Source: Anaeramoeba flamelloides (lineage: Eukaryota; Metamonada; Anaeramoebidae). Taken from it: a stretch of DNA of 64,000 nucleotides. The stretch lies in assembly GCA_027625915.1 (NCBI GenBank), contig JANTQA010000060.1, positions 62,001 to 126,000 on the forward strand, read 5' to 3'. Within the stretch, counting starts at the first letter, position 1. The number at the start of each line of letters is the position of its first letter. Under the pieces are notes generated by a model, which searched no databases, was not told where the DNA came from, and saw nothing but the letters and a program-made list of their open reading frames with translations. Position numbers and translations under genes: made by a program. Below are positions 46,854-58,586 of this stretch, one piece after another.

Positions 46854-49004
46854 AAATTCAAAAAATTTACTCCCTATTTTGGCTTCATTTTCCTCCTAGT
46901 TGAAATTAGAAAACAAGTCACTCAAAATATTTCATTACAAAGAAGATTTCCAAGACCAACTTGTTTTTTTATTTCTTTTAATTTAAACGATAAACCCTTT
47001 TTAATCATAAAACGAAAAAACTAAAATTGAGAGAAAAAATTTGAAATCATGTTTGAATTCGACAGTATTTAATAGGGGCTTTTTTGGATTTGAGCAAAAA
47101 ATATCTTTTGATCTAAAAACTTTTCGAAATTCACACCTTTTTCCACAACTTTTAATCTTTTATGTTTACCCCTTATCGGACTTTACCACCAGATGATTTT
47201 GAAGTATATTTAAAATCTGACCTTTAACTCAATAGGGCTTGAACATAATGTGGTGTGTCAGCTCAGAAGGGACTTTTTTGGATGTTCAATCATTTTTAAG
47301 TCAAATTTCGAATTTTGTTTTTGTCAAAAGTATTGCCCAAAAAACCTATATTCAAAAAACAAGAAGAATTCTTAAAATAATTACAAGATCTTTTAACTTT
47401 TCATTTTTTTAAAGGCAATAACACATGTTGAATCAATAAACGTGGTTTTGATTGTGTAAAAAATACGAAAAATCCTTAATACAAGTACTTAAAAAGAGGA
47501 AAAAAATTCAAAGCTGGATAATAAATTAGATCTTGAAACCTCCAAAAATTAATAGATCCTCTATTTGAAATTATGTTTTTCTCTTTTTTGAATACCACTT
47601 ATTTTTCTATTTCAATTTTTTTCAACTTTTCAAGTTCATAATATTTGAGAGTCTGAAAAATCTTAATCATTTTGTTCTTTCAAATTTTGTCTCGATTAAT
47701 TAATCTATTTTCAAAAGAGAAAACTAAAAACGAAAAAAAATTAATTTACTAATTTTTAGACTTTTTAGAAATTTTCACCTCATCAAATTTAAATTGATTT
47801 CACTTTTCAGGAAACCACGGCTGAAAACTTCATATTAAGCAAGTGTAGAAAAGATATAAATATTTTAAATGGAAAATAATTTTTTTTCAAAAAAGATTTA
47901 CCACAATTCTAAAGAAAACCTAAATTTTCCCATTTTTAATTGTGAGGTTTTTTTTTGAAATACTGTTAAAAGTAAAAATAAAAAGAAGTTGAAAAAGAAT
48001 TTAAAAATTTTTTTTTTTTTGAAATAAAAATTCCAAATTCTAAACTTACTGTTAATTGTAAAATAAATCGGACAAAATTTTCATTCATCGTTCCAAAAAA
48101 AATCTTTGAAATAATCTTTGAAAATCGAATTATTTTTCAACCATATAACGTGTTTAACGTGGTTAGAGGATCGGGACTATCAAAATTCTGTATTCAAAGG
48201 ATTTTTGAAATCATAATTTATTTTTGGATAAATGAAAATTTTGTCCGATTTATTTTTCAATTAATAGTAACTCATATTTTGAAGAACAAAACTTTTGTCA
48301 AATGATCTTTTAAAAATGAAAAATTATTTTTATTTTTTTTTTTTATTTTTGAAGAGAGAAAATTGCTTTTCTCCTGTGTGACCTAATTTCTAAACTTTTT
48401 TTTAGAAATTTTGTTAAAGAATCACAAATTTTATTATCACTTACTAAAAATGAAAAATTATTTTTAAAAATTGTATTTCTGAGAATGACAAAATTTGATT
48501 CAAAAAAATGAATTAAGTCAAACCAATGTTGTTACACACTTTATAAATCCTTTTTTCTTTCCAAAGAAAAGAAAAATTTTGAATTCAGAGAATTTGTGTA
48601 ATTATTTTTTACCTTTAATTCACTTTAGTGGTGATCAAAAAAAAACAAGTTATATATTTTTTTGGTCTAAAGTATGGAATTCTTAATAAAGTTTGGTTAT
48701 TTAGGTTTTTTCGCTTTTCTAAAAAATAATTTGAATAAAAATAAAAGTTAGAATAATAATAAAAAATTAATTTTTACCAATTTAAAACCATACGAAACCA
48801 CTCAACTCAACCCAAAAAAAAGAATTAAGAATTTATTATTCTCAACTTAAAAAAAACAAAACAAAAATCTGTGCATTATAATTCATTTTTTTTTTTTTTT
48901 ATTTATTTTAATTTTCTCTTTTTCAAAAAATTTTCCGTTTAAATATTTGTAAATAATAATTGAATTATCTAAATACCAATACAGGAGCATAATACTTCAA
49001 TTTT
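46854..49004. other. spacer upstream of the unknown gene at 49005
   Basis: AT-rich sequence without a defensible exon. A pyrimidine-poor AATACAG just before 48987 could be a splice acceptor for an upstream exon of the next gene. No matching donor and coding block was found. Confidence 0.4.
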
Positions 49005-50231
49005 ATGAACAAAAAACGAGACTTAACACGAAGGAAGATTGTGAACCAAGAAAGGCTCTACAAATTGCTACAAATGGGCACCGGGATTGTGAAAGGAATG
49101 ACAAAGGCTCATTTGTCACTTCAAAACGCACCTAAAGAGTTGAGTATTCATTGTGATGCTGTGGAAAAAATGGTAAATATGAGCACAAATGAAAATGTGA
49201 GGATCGAAGCAAAGGACTTAATTTTAACTTTTTTTTCGAAATTCAACTTGTTGCCATCAAATTTAGCAACTTTTGGTGTTGATGGGTGGATCATTTTCAC
49301 TCCAACTAAGCCCAACAAAATCGATAGATGGGTTGAATACCTTGACACAACACAATTCCAAAAAAAACTTCCCAAAATCATTCAAGTTGTTGCAAATTGT
49401 TTTGAAAAATTTCCAAAAATGTTTAAGGGACTGGAAAGCAAATTCTTAAAACCAAATTATCACTTACCCAAGCAAGTTACAATTGAAAAAAGCGCCTTAA
49501 AGGTGCTCTGCCAACAAGAAACCCAGAAAAATGTGAAAAACCAAATGAAAAAGCTTTATCGTGGGCTTACCTTTTTTTTTAAAGCAAGGTTTAATCTGAT
49601 CAATGGCACGAGGAAGAACAGATTAAGAATGATCTTTGTTTTAAATTTACAGAATGCGAGAGGTAGCCAAGACGCAATTAAATGGGAAAATATGCTGGCC
49701 AAATACATGGAAAACAGGAGGGTGCCTTCCAGAAACAGCAACACGCAACTTGGTCGAAGCAATAAGAACCCACACACAACCACATACACGAATATAAACA
49801 CAAATACAAATACAAATACAAACACAATTACTTTCAAAACTTTTCAAGGATCACAAGGTTTTCCAAAATTAAAAAGCCCACAAGAGTTACAAAATTTGTC
49901 ATACAATAACAGTATTACAAGGAAACCCAATTATCTTTTTAAGACAATAAATTACAATTTATTAAATAATTCCACGACAAAGATGCAACTCATTCCACGT
50001 TCAACGTCAACAAACAAGACGAACACTTTGAACAATGGCAATTCAATTCCTTTTTTAAAAACCCCTAAAAAACATTCGGCTTTACAATTAAATAACGACT
50101 GTTTTACTGTAAAAAGGCGAAAAATTCAAAAATTGAAAAACGATTCTGAAAAATTATCAGAAGAAGATTTGAAATTTGAGATTGTAAATTTACTAGTCCA
50201 TCTCAAAAATATTTCAAATCATCAAAAATAA
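49005..50231 (+). CDS. uncharacterised basic protein with Asn/Thr repeat
   Basis: A single frame of 408 residues with TAA at 50229. Codon use is more balanced than in the flanks, supporting a real gene. Residues 1-~245 are a mixed alpha/beta sequence (KLLQMGTGIVKGMTKAHLSL near the start, WVEYLDTTQFQKKLPKIIQV in the middle) that may be a folded domain. Residues ~260-280 are an Asn-Thr tandem run. The C-terminal third is Asn/Ser/Thr-rich with a basic cluster VKRRKIQKLK that could be a nuclear localisation signal, then a short helical end. There is no signal peptide or membrane helix. I do not recognise the family. A short upstream exon is possible because an AATACAG precedes the ATG by ~20 bases. 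Confidence 0.75.
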   Translation: MNKKRDLTRRKIVNQERLYKLLQMGTGIVKGMTKAHLSLQNAPKELSIHCDAVEKMVNMSTNENVRIEAKDLILTFFSKFNLLPSNLATFGVDGWIIFTPTKPNKIDRWVEYLDTTQFQKKLPKIIQVVANCFEKFPKMFKGLESKFLKPNYHLPKQVTIEKSALKVLCQQETQKNVKNQMKKLYRGLTFFFKARFNLINGTRKNRLRMIFVLNLQNARGSQDAIKWENMLAKYMENRRVPSRNSNTQLGRSNKNPHTTTYTNINTNTNTNTNTITFKTFQGSQGFPKLKSPQELQNLSYNNSITRKPNYLFKTINYNLLNNSTTKMQLIPRSTSTNKTNTLNNGNSIPFLKTPKKHSALQLNNDCFTVKRRKIQKLKNDSEKLSEEDLKFEIVNLLVHLKNISNHQK

Positions 50232-50866
50232 ATACTTATTAATATTTTGATTCTTGTCGGATCAAATGTAATATCAAAAATTTTAATGTGTTGTTTTTTT
50301 TTTTTGGTATTTTTTTTTTATTTATTTTAAAGGTTGAAAAGGTGTTATTAAGAGTATAAATAGAAAAATATCTCAATGACCTCTTTTGTCATGATTTTTG
50401 ATCATAATGTATTTTTTTAGAAGGGTATAACCAAATGTATAAAATCATTTCATTTCTTTATCCAAATTCAAAGTAGATAAGAAACCCCTTAAGTTATTCA
50501 GAAAAAACCCCTCAATTATTTATTTATTTATTTTGAGTAGACGCCTTTAGATGAAAACCCATTACATATTTAATAACATACCCCTTTAAAAAACTCCATC
50601 CTTTACTTAACTATCTATTTATAATTTAATTTGGCTTGAAACCCCTTCTTATTATATTCTTCGTTGAACTTATTTATTATTTCAAGAATTATATTTAAAA
50701 GTTTATTATTTTTTTCTGATATTTTCTTTTTTTCAATCTTTTTTAATTTTTGAAATAAAAGTGTTTCAAAGCCTTGGAACTATTCAAATATAAATTTAGC
50801 ATTGGTTGACCATATCTATTAAAGAAAGTATTTCGGAACTTTTACCTACTAATTATATCTATATAC
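50232..50866. other. intergenic spacer, nothing recognised
   Basis: 3' flank of the unknown gene. It contains several ACCCCTT words in loose repetition (~50480-50650) but no gene. Confidence 0.4.
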
Positions 50867-51760
50867 ATAATCACCCCATTACAAAAATTCTGACTCACTG
50901 CAAATAATAAATTGAAATATAAATTCTTTTTCAGTCCAAATGGCACAGTTTTATTGAAGAATTACAACGTATTTGATGTGTTAATTCATTATTCTTTTCA
51001 AAATACAATTTCATTTTTTAGATCAAAATCATTTTTTCTAATTTAGTAAATTTTGTAAATTATTTTTTTTTTTATATTTTACTTTTTGCTTTTTTTTTTT
51101 TTTTTTTCCATTTCTTTTTTATTTTTGTAAAAAATAAATTTGAAAAAAAAATGTTTGAAACTCCAAATTAACATTAAGATAAGTGAATACTTGTATTTTT
51201 TTTTCAAATTCATACACTTACAAGTGAAAAATCTTATTACCAACAATTTTAATTTCCTCAATAAATTGAAAATTTTCGGAGATATCCCAATGAAAGGTGG
51301 TCCAAAATTTTTTTTTGAAAGTTATGGTTTTTTTAGACTTTTCTTTTATTATTATAGACTCTAACACGAAGTTTATTATTTATTTTATTTCTAAACAATC
51401 CAATTTTAGTTGATTCTTAAAAAATAAGTAATTTTTTCATCTTTGGCTAGTTAATTTGAGTGAAAAGGAGTTATATATATATATATACATACATATATAT
51501 TATTATATATATATATATATATATATATTCATTTGTATCCAAGAAAAACTAATTATTAAATCTTATTAATGATCCACTTTTAAATCATTCTAAACATATA
51601 AAAACCCGATTTTTTAAAAATTAAAAAAAAAAAAAAACGAAAAATAAATAGAAAACAGAAAAAGTAAAATTTAAAAAATTAAAACAAAAATTTGATCAAA
51701 TTAGAAGAAATGATTCTGATCCAAAATTGAAAATTTATTTGATAAGGATTGCGGATAAAA
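50867..51760. repeat. fragments of MITE-like family B, interrupted
   Basis: A left end at ~50870 (CACCCCATTACAAAAATTCT GACTCACTGCAAATAATAAATTG) matches the left end of 37084-37304. The matching interior (AACTAATTATTAAATCTTAT, CACTTTTAAATCATTC, ATATAAAAACCCGATTTTTT) only appears at ~51540-51640, over 500 bp further than in the intact copy. An (AT)n tract at ~51471-51528 lies just before it. Either other DNA has inserted, or two fragments are present. Confidence 0.5.
51471..51528. repeat. (AT)n microsatellite
   Basis: Nearly pure TA/AT alternation with a few interruptions (TACATACATA, TATTATTATA). Confidence 0.85.
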
Positions 51761-53580
51761 TAACAAAAAAGTTCTAATAAAAATCGTATCCCTCTTTAAG
51801 TTCATAAAAAAACCCTGAAATTTTCTGAAAAATAACTTATTAAAAGGTGTAAAATTCAACTCAAAAACACCCTAGAATTTTTATTATTTATTTTATAGGC
51901 CCCCTCAATACCATTTATTCCAAGTGGAAATAATTGTTGAAAAAAATATTAATAGTAATATTATTAATAATTAAAAAAATAAAAAATTCGTATTTTTATT
52001 GCGAAAAAATTAAATAAAATACATATGAAAAACATTCAAATATATAAAACCAATAAAATATTTGTATTTTTTTATCAGCGTTTGGTTAACTCAATATATC
52101 CAAATCAACTATTTCCGAAAAAGCGTGTTAAATGCATTTTAAAATATGGTTTATAAGCCTTTTTCTACTTTTAAATGTTAAATTTCCAATAGTAATATTC
52201 ATGTTAATTGATCCTGAAGAATAATTAAATTTGTTAATTTACGAATAATTATTCGATTAAAATCCCCGCTCACCCTTTTTAATGGTATTTTTTAAAACCA
52301 AAATTTTGATTTTTTTTCCTTTTTGATTATGAAAACTATTATCTGGAGTATTGTTTAATCATGATAGAAATATCTAGTGAATAAAAAATATAAAAGCTAT
52401 TTCCAAAAAGCGTGACAAATTTATTTTAAAACACATTTATTAAACTCAATCTTAAAAAAACTATTTAAATATACAAACCCATCAACTTCCATTTATTAAT
52501 TTATTGATAATTATTTAATTAGTTTGTAGGTATAATATTACATAAATAAAATATATTAAATTTTCTCATCTCAATTTTATAGGATATTTTTTTTTGGTGA
52601 AAATTGGTATTTATGATTTTCTTTTTGATTGAAAAAAATCGGTTTGATAACTTTATTTAATCTCAACAAATTATCAAATAGAATTGAAAACAGATAACAG
52701 CTTTTAATTATAAAAAATCATTTTTAAACTTTTGATATTTTCACTTTTTTATTGAAATTGGTGGTACATTGTTTTCCCCAAAAAAGTGCTATTTTTTTTT
52801 TCGTTTTTTTGAACGTATTTCAATGAAAATATTTTGAAATAAATACATTTAGTCGTTGACCCAATATGTTATTAATATTAAACTTAATTGTATATTGCCT
52901 ATTAACATAATACCACCACTGACAAAGATGATTGTTTATTTAATCTAAAAAAAATTATAAACAGATTTTTTTGGAAATATCCATTAGTACTCAAAAAAAT
53001 ACTCTACATGAAAAAATCCTGACACGATTTTTAATTGTGAATATTAGTACAATGTTTGGTAATTTCATTTATTTTCAATCAAATCTTTTATTTAAGAAAC
53101 AAAATTTAAAATTGTACTAACCCACTTATTAGAATGATGATTAATGAAATTACACTTGTTCAAAACACTATCCGATCCATCAAAAAACAAGAATAAAATT
53201 TTCATTTTCCAAAATTCTAGTAAAAATCAATAAAACGTTCTGATTTTTTTTTTTATTGAATAAGTTGATCTACTTAGGTTATCAAACAAATACTCGAGTA
53301 TCCTATAGAAATCCCACTTGAATAAACTTTAGGTAAGATTATTACTTATCTCATAAAAATTTGGTTATGTATAAAAAGTATTTGATGTAAAATATTTTCC
53401 AATTACACAACAATTATTGTAATTTACAGAATTAAAAATAATTTCAGGTAATTTTTTCATACATGATGTTTTGAATCCGTACACTATCCTCATTCCATTA
53501 TTTGTAAAAAATATTTATATTCCCCCCATACTAACAATTTTTTTATTGAATTTGTTTTACCCAATTTTATATAAAAATAG
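51761..53580. other. intergenic spacer, nothing recognised
   Basis: AT-rich sequence without a long frame, inverted repeat or RNA gene that I can support. Confidence 0.5.
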
Positions 53581-54003
53581 AGTGCTGTAGAGTACCTAGT
53601 TTTTTTTTTAAATTACTAAACTATAAAAAATCTAATGGTAATTAACTTAAAGCTTTCTATTTTATCTATAAACTGTTCTAGTTTTTTTTTTACTTTTTGA
53701 AATAAAACGAAAATTTTAATTAATTTTCGGTTTATTTCAAAAAGTAAAAAAAACCTAACGAAAAACTATTGATTTTACAAATCAAAACCTAATTCAAGAA
53801 AACCTAATAGCATCTTACCAGAATTTAAAAGAATAGTGAAAAATCTAAAATTATATTCAATTATTTTTTAATTATGTAAAAGATAAGGAAAGGGCCGTCA
53901 AGTATTTTCAAGTACTATATAGTGCCTACATTTTTTTTTAATTTAAGAAATAAAAAAAAAATTACGAAATTTAATTTTTTATTTCGAAAATAAAAAAAAC
54001 ACT
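53581..54003. repeat. hairpin repeat cluster with GTAGAGTACCTAG tag, copy 3
   Basis: The tag GTGCTGTAGAGTACCTAG lies at 53582-53599. A hairpin at ~53679-53757 has arms CTAGTTTTTTTTTTACTTTTTGAAATAAA-type / complementary ..TTTATTTCAAAAAGTAAAAA around a near-perfect CGAAAATTTTAATTAATTTTCG centre. A second tag (AGTGCCTAC) and hairpin follow at ~53921-54001. The architecture is the same as at 12900, 19179 and 59530. Confidence 0.65.
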
Positions 54004-54166
54004 TCTGGCGATTATCCAAAATTTAAAAGAATTGATTAAAATATTTGATTATACACAATACTTATAATTTTTGGTAAATCTAAAAATAATTCCAACTTGT
54101 AGAATTCAGCAACTCATTATAATTGTAATTATATTTTTCGTTTTTTTTATTTTTATTTTTTTTTGA

Positions 54167-54655
54167 TTATATTAAATCTCTCAAGTTCAAATTGATTTTA
54201 TTATTTATTTGTTTGTTAAATTTTATTGGTTTTTCTAAATTAGGTTGAGATAAATTTCTTAATTTAATTTTGAATTTAAATTTATCTTTTATCACTGAAA
54301 TTATCAAAATTTCAATTTTAAATTCTGTTTTGTAAATAAGAATTAATGTATTTCTATTTATTTTATATATTCCGGTAATACTTGAATTAAACGAAGAGTT
54401 TAAATATTTTATTATTTTTATTTGGTAATTATATATTTCTAACCTATATGTAATTTGGTCTATTATAAACGAGTTAAATAATCTAATTTTTAAACTCTGG
54501 TTTAGGGAATTGTTATTGGATAATTGTCTGCAGTTAATATATTTTTCTTTAGATTTTTTTAAATTATAAACTATATATGAAAATTTATCAAAATAAATAT
54601 CTAAAAAGTATTGTCTAATTTGAACCACAGAGTATTGATAAAATAATTAATAAAC
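54167..54655 (-). pseudogene. LINE-type (non-LTR) reverse transcriptase, C-terminal remnant
   Basis: A minus-strand frame of ~153 residues resembles the segment that follows the catalytic core in LINE reverse transcriptases: a thumb-like stretch with LKIRLFNSFIIDQITYRLEI (compare the usual 'lk..LfnslilP.LtYg.Eiw'), a helix with YQIKIIKYLNSSF, and a trailing EFKIEILIISVIKDKFKFKI. The catalytic palm with its Asp-Asp pair is not in this frame, so this is a fragment. It starts ~160 bp after a hairpin repeat cluster. It is extremely Ile/Lys/Asn-rich, so the match is by pattern only. I would treat a chance AT-rich frame as the alternative. Confidence 0.4.
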
Positions 54656-55668
54656 TATAATAAATTTAAATTTCTTCTAATCATAATCTTCCACGAAATT
54701 ATTTTTTCAAAAAATCTACTATGTAATTCCTTTTCCACAATAATTTATAAATATCTTATAACAACAAATATATCAAATTTAAAATCTTGAAATAATTTTG
54801 TTTCAAGAAACTCAATACAAGCAAATAAAATCTAAAAAAAACCATCTCTCAACCAGATTCATAATTTTCTAAAATAATTTTCATTACTTTTGAAAAATAA
54901 AATAATAATTCTACTAAACAAGTTAACACAAAATTTTACTAACTAATTATTTTCTCTATGAAAGCTCACCTAAAAAAAGATAAAAATCTGTTTTTTTTTT
55001 ATGATCATAATTTTCAGACTTATAATGTTTACTGGTATTTAAAATTTAAACAATAATAAATTTATTTGATTATCTTTTTTAAAAAGGGTATTATTCCTTT
55101 CTTTTAGGATTCTTACTTCACTTAATATATAAAATTATTTCTTAAGCTAAAAAACAAGTAACAAAATAAATAAATCAAGAACAAAAATTAGAATCAATTA
55201 ATTTTAAATTTATAATCAAAAACGAAAACTTAGTTTAAATTTCACCCATCAATTATTAGCAATAGATAAAAATTCAATATTTATCATAGGTCAATAAAAA
55301 AGAACTTATTCATATCTTAAAATATAATTATCAATTAGTTTTTGTCAAGGCCATTTGGTTTTTTCAACAACTAATAATAACTAAACTATTTTTTAAAACT
55401 TTTAAAAAAATTTTCATTTATGAATTGAAAAATAATTGATTTCAAACATCAGAAATTAATAGATCAACGAAATTTCAAAAAATTGAGTAAAGGGATATTT
55501 CTTTTATACATAATAAAAAATAAAAATTCAAGAAAGCCCTGTTAATTTTCTTCAGGGTCCCTTGAAACCTTTAAAAATAATTTAAATTGTAAAAAAATAA
55601 TAAAAATTCATTTTTTCTTACTTGTTTTTTCAGAAATGACGGTAAAAATTTAACTGTTTTTTTTTTTT
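54656..55668. other. intergenic spacer, nothing recognised
   Basis: AT-rich sequence. A TTTTTTCAG at ~55625-55633 directly precedes an ATG that soon meets a stop. It may belong to an unmodelled first exon of the next gene. Confidence 0.4.
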
Positions 55669-56721
55669 TTGACCTTAATCTTAATATCCACTTTTGTGAT
55701 CATTTGTTTTTATACAACTTACATAAAGAACAATTTTGAAGTTGAGTACACTTTGAATCCAAGCACCACAAATTTGCTAAAAAATGGAAGAATCAATATC
55801 AACAAAAATAGTCTTACACTTGAAGAAGAAAATGAGATTGATCCCATAATTTTTGATTTTGATGACAATACTAAAGTATTTCTATTTCTTTTTCTTTTTC
55901 TTTCTCTTTTCTTTAATCATTGTTCTTCTTTTTTAATGGACAATTATAACAAAAACAATCGGAATTTTTTTTAATTGTCATTATTAAAAAACAAAAAAAA
56001 TACGCCAAGATCAAATCTAGTATAGACAACACCCTTCTTCTTCAACTAAATAAAGAGGAACAAATTCACCTACTTTTTGAAAGCACAGAATTATTACAAT
56101 TAGCCGAAGAAGAGATCATAAAATCATTAGAGCAAGATTCTTCCGATTTTGAAGACGTACCACTGGAGGACGTACCACTTAACGACGTGATCATTGAATC
56201 ACAAGATGAAATTAAGGATCAACTGGGAGACAATACAAACGAAACATTAAAACACAAAAAAGAAAAAAAAGAAAAAAAAGAAAAAAAAGAAAAAAAAAGA
56301 AAAAAAAGAAAAAAAAGAAAAAAAGGAAAAAAAAGGAAAAAAAGATAAAAAAGAGAAAAAAGATCAAAAAAAGAAGAATCAAAATCTTAACTCAAATCCA
56401 GAAACAAATTCGAGTTCAATTTCTGAATTAGAATCTGAAGAAGATGACGAACCTGAATATATTTTAACTGACAACCTAAAGGAAGAAGGTTATTTTATTG
56501 TAAATTTCTCATTAGTCAATAAAGACGCCCCAACCAAACCAGAGACAAAAAAAGTTTTGATCCAAATAACAGAATTTCTAATCAAAATCACCGAATATTC
56601 TGGAGATATTCATTACTATTCTATTGGGAAAAATTCAAAAGTAAACATTTTTTTTAATTGCTCTTCAGCCAACTTATTAATACAGAAATTTTTTTCGGAC
56701 TATCTTTATTTTATGTTCTGA
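55669..56721 (+). CDS. lysine-rich protein with membrane-like N terminus; frame shifts in a poly-Lys tract
   Basis: Block 1 (to 55875) reads LILISTFVIICFYTTYIKNN, a possible signal anchor, then an acidic stretch ending DFDDNTK. A phase-0 donor GTATTTC follows. Block 2 runs from ~56011 (acceptor CCAAG) with IKSSIDNTLLLQLNKEEQIH and duplicated acidic DVPLEDVPLNDV, into a long (GAAAAAAAA)n tract coding Lys/Glu. There the frame slips once. It continues as KKKNQNLNSNPETNSSS and a C-terminal domain GYFIVNFSLVN...YYSIGKNSK with a donor at 56641. A short last exon (56686-56721) is possible. The C-terminal domain and donor position match the gene at 58587. The true start is unclear because the frame opens in poly-T. 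A slip in the homopolymer could be a sequencing error or real decay. The function is unknown. Confidence 0.45.
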
Positions 56722-57352
56722 GAACCGAATTTCAGTGTTGTAAATAGAAAAAACGGTACAAAAGAATGACTGTTAACAGAAAGACAAAGTAATACAAATT
56801 TTAGATTTTTTTGGGGTTTTTAAAAAAAAACATTTTTTTGATCCAAAAACTTTTAAGAAAATTCTCGAGCAAAAGAATGTAACAAGTAAAAATACTTATT
56901 TTTTTACTTATGCCACTCTTACTTTCAACTTTATAGGTAACTTTATTAATACCATTTCTCTCAAATCTATCAGATTTTAATATAAAGAGAAAGTAAGAGT
57001 AATAAGAGGAGATTTAATAATCGTGAAATCTATGATTTTACGCTTAAATTCCTGAAAGAAAATTTAAGTCTAAGGGCAACTAGAGTGTAATCTACACTTC
57101 TTCAATAATAATAAAAAAAAAAATAAGAGGAGATTTATTGACTTAACATTATTTTATGCTGATAATTCAATTTGTATCTTAAAAAAAAATTTTTCCCCAT
57201 AACAACAAATTTTCAAAAAAAAAACCCTAAATTTTCATCACAACAAGATTTATTGGCCCAACATTCTTTTCAGTCAATAAATTTGTTTATGGGCATAACA
57301 GTAATATTCACTGACCATAAAATACATATAAGCCTGAAGAATTTTCAATTTT
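56700..57352. repeat. dispersed repeat D, copy 2
   Basis: Collinear with 455-985, beginning CTATCTTTATTTTATGTTCT GAGAACCGAA and ending near GTAATATTCACTGACCATAA AATA. It carries an extra ~150 bp (around 56995-57160) relative to copy 1. It begins at or inside the putative end of the preceding gene. Confidence 0.55.
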
Positions 57353-58586
57353 TATTTCTTTGTAAAAACTAAATCCTCAACATTTATAACCGAACAACTA
57401 TTTTATCTGAAGAAAAAAGTAAATTTATCACATTATGATAAAGTAGTAATAACTACTTGGTACTTTAAATGCATATGGTATTGCAAATTTAGTTGTATCA
57501 AATTGATAAATCTAATGTGCTAAATAGTAATTATGCCTTGATCACAATGTATTAAATGTGATTATTAATACTGTAAGTTGCCCAAAATAAAGTATTGAAC
57601 AGAAATTTTTTTTTCAAAAATAAAATCTTTTTCAACAATTACAACACATTCAAAAATGAAAAATTCACTTTTTTTTTTAAGAATCAAATAATTGAAGATA
57701 ATTTCGAAATAAGAGAAATAATAAACTTTGAATTAAAGTTGAGGCTCATAAAAGAAATACCAGAACAAACCATAAATTTTAAAGAAAAAAATCAAATATT
57801 AAAAAAAATTTTTTGGTAACTTTCATTGAATCGTCTCGAGCAAAATTTCGAAATTTCCGATGAAAATTAAAATTGTTGACAATAGGATTGTTTTAATAGT
57901 AAATATATTGATTTTAAAAGAAATTACAAAACCTCACTTTTCTGGATGTTAAATTCGAGTTTAAAACTTTTTTTCAAATTTACTTTTTAACAAAGAAAAA
58001 TAAAAAAGATTGAAAAAAAAAAAAAAAAAGCAAAAAAAAAAATCTAAGAAAATACAAAAAATAAAAAAAGTTACGAAATGAGAAAAAATGATTTTGATCT
58101 AAAAATTGAAAATTTATTTTGAGAAGAATAATGAATCAAACTCAGAGAATATGTTCTATTTCTCCAATAAAACATGATCTCTTTGACTGAAAAAGAGTTT
58201 AGTACTAGAGATGATTTAACTTTTAAATTTGACGACGCTAATCTAACAAATTAAGAATTTTTTTTCCTAATTTAAAAATTTACGATATTTTAATGGATAG
58301 ATTTATATCCATTTATTCTAATTTATCTCATTTTAATTACCATTATTATTTTATTGTAAATACAATAATATTAATATTTTAAAAATAAAATCAAATAAAA
58401 AGAAAAATAAAAACAAAAATATTGACTGAAAAAACCGATAATAAATACACATTACATTTAATTAATATCAATTTACTGAACATATTTTTCTATCTTTTTT
58501 TTTTTTTTTTAATTTATCATTTATAATATATTATTAAAAAGATTATCAAAAAATCAAAAAACCAATGCATTATTCAATTAAATCCA
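57353..58586. other. spacer with one weak frame
   Basis: A frame at 57595-57819 ends in a mixed stretch (EIREIINFELKLRLIKEIPE) preceded by TTGAACAG, a possible acceptor. It may be an exon of a neighbouring gene, but no donor or start supports that. The rest is AT-rich. A TATAATATATTATT motif lies ~70 bp before the next ATG. Confidence 0.3.

Noticed and set aside
54167-54655. Reading the reverse-transcriptase-like frame as a working gene
   Set aside because: No catalytic core in frame and extreme Ile/Lys bias. At most a fragment.
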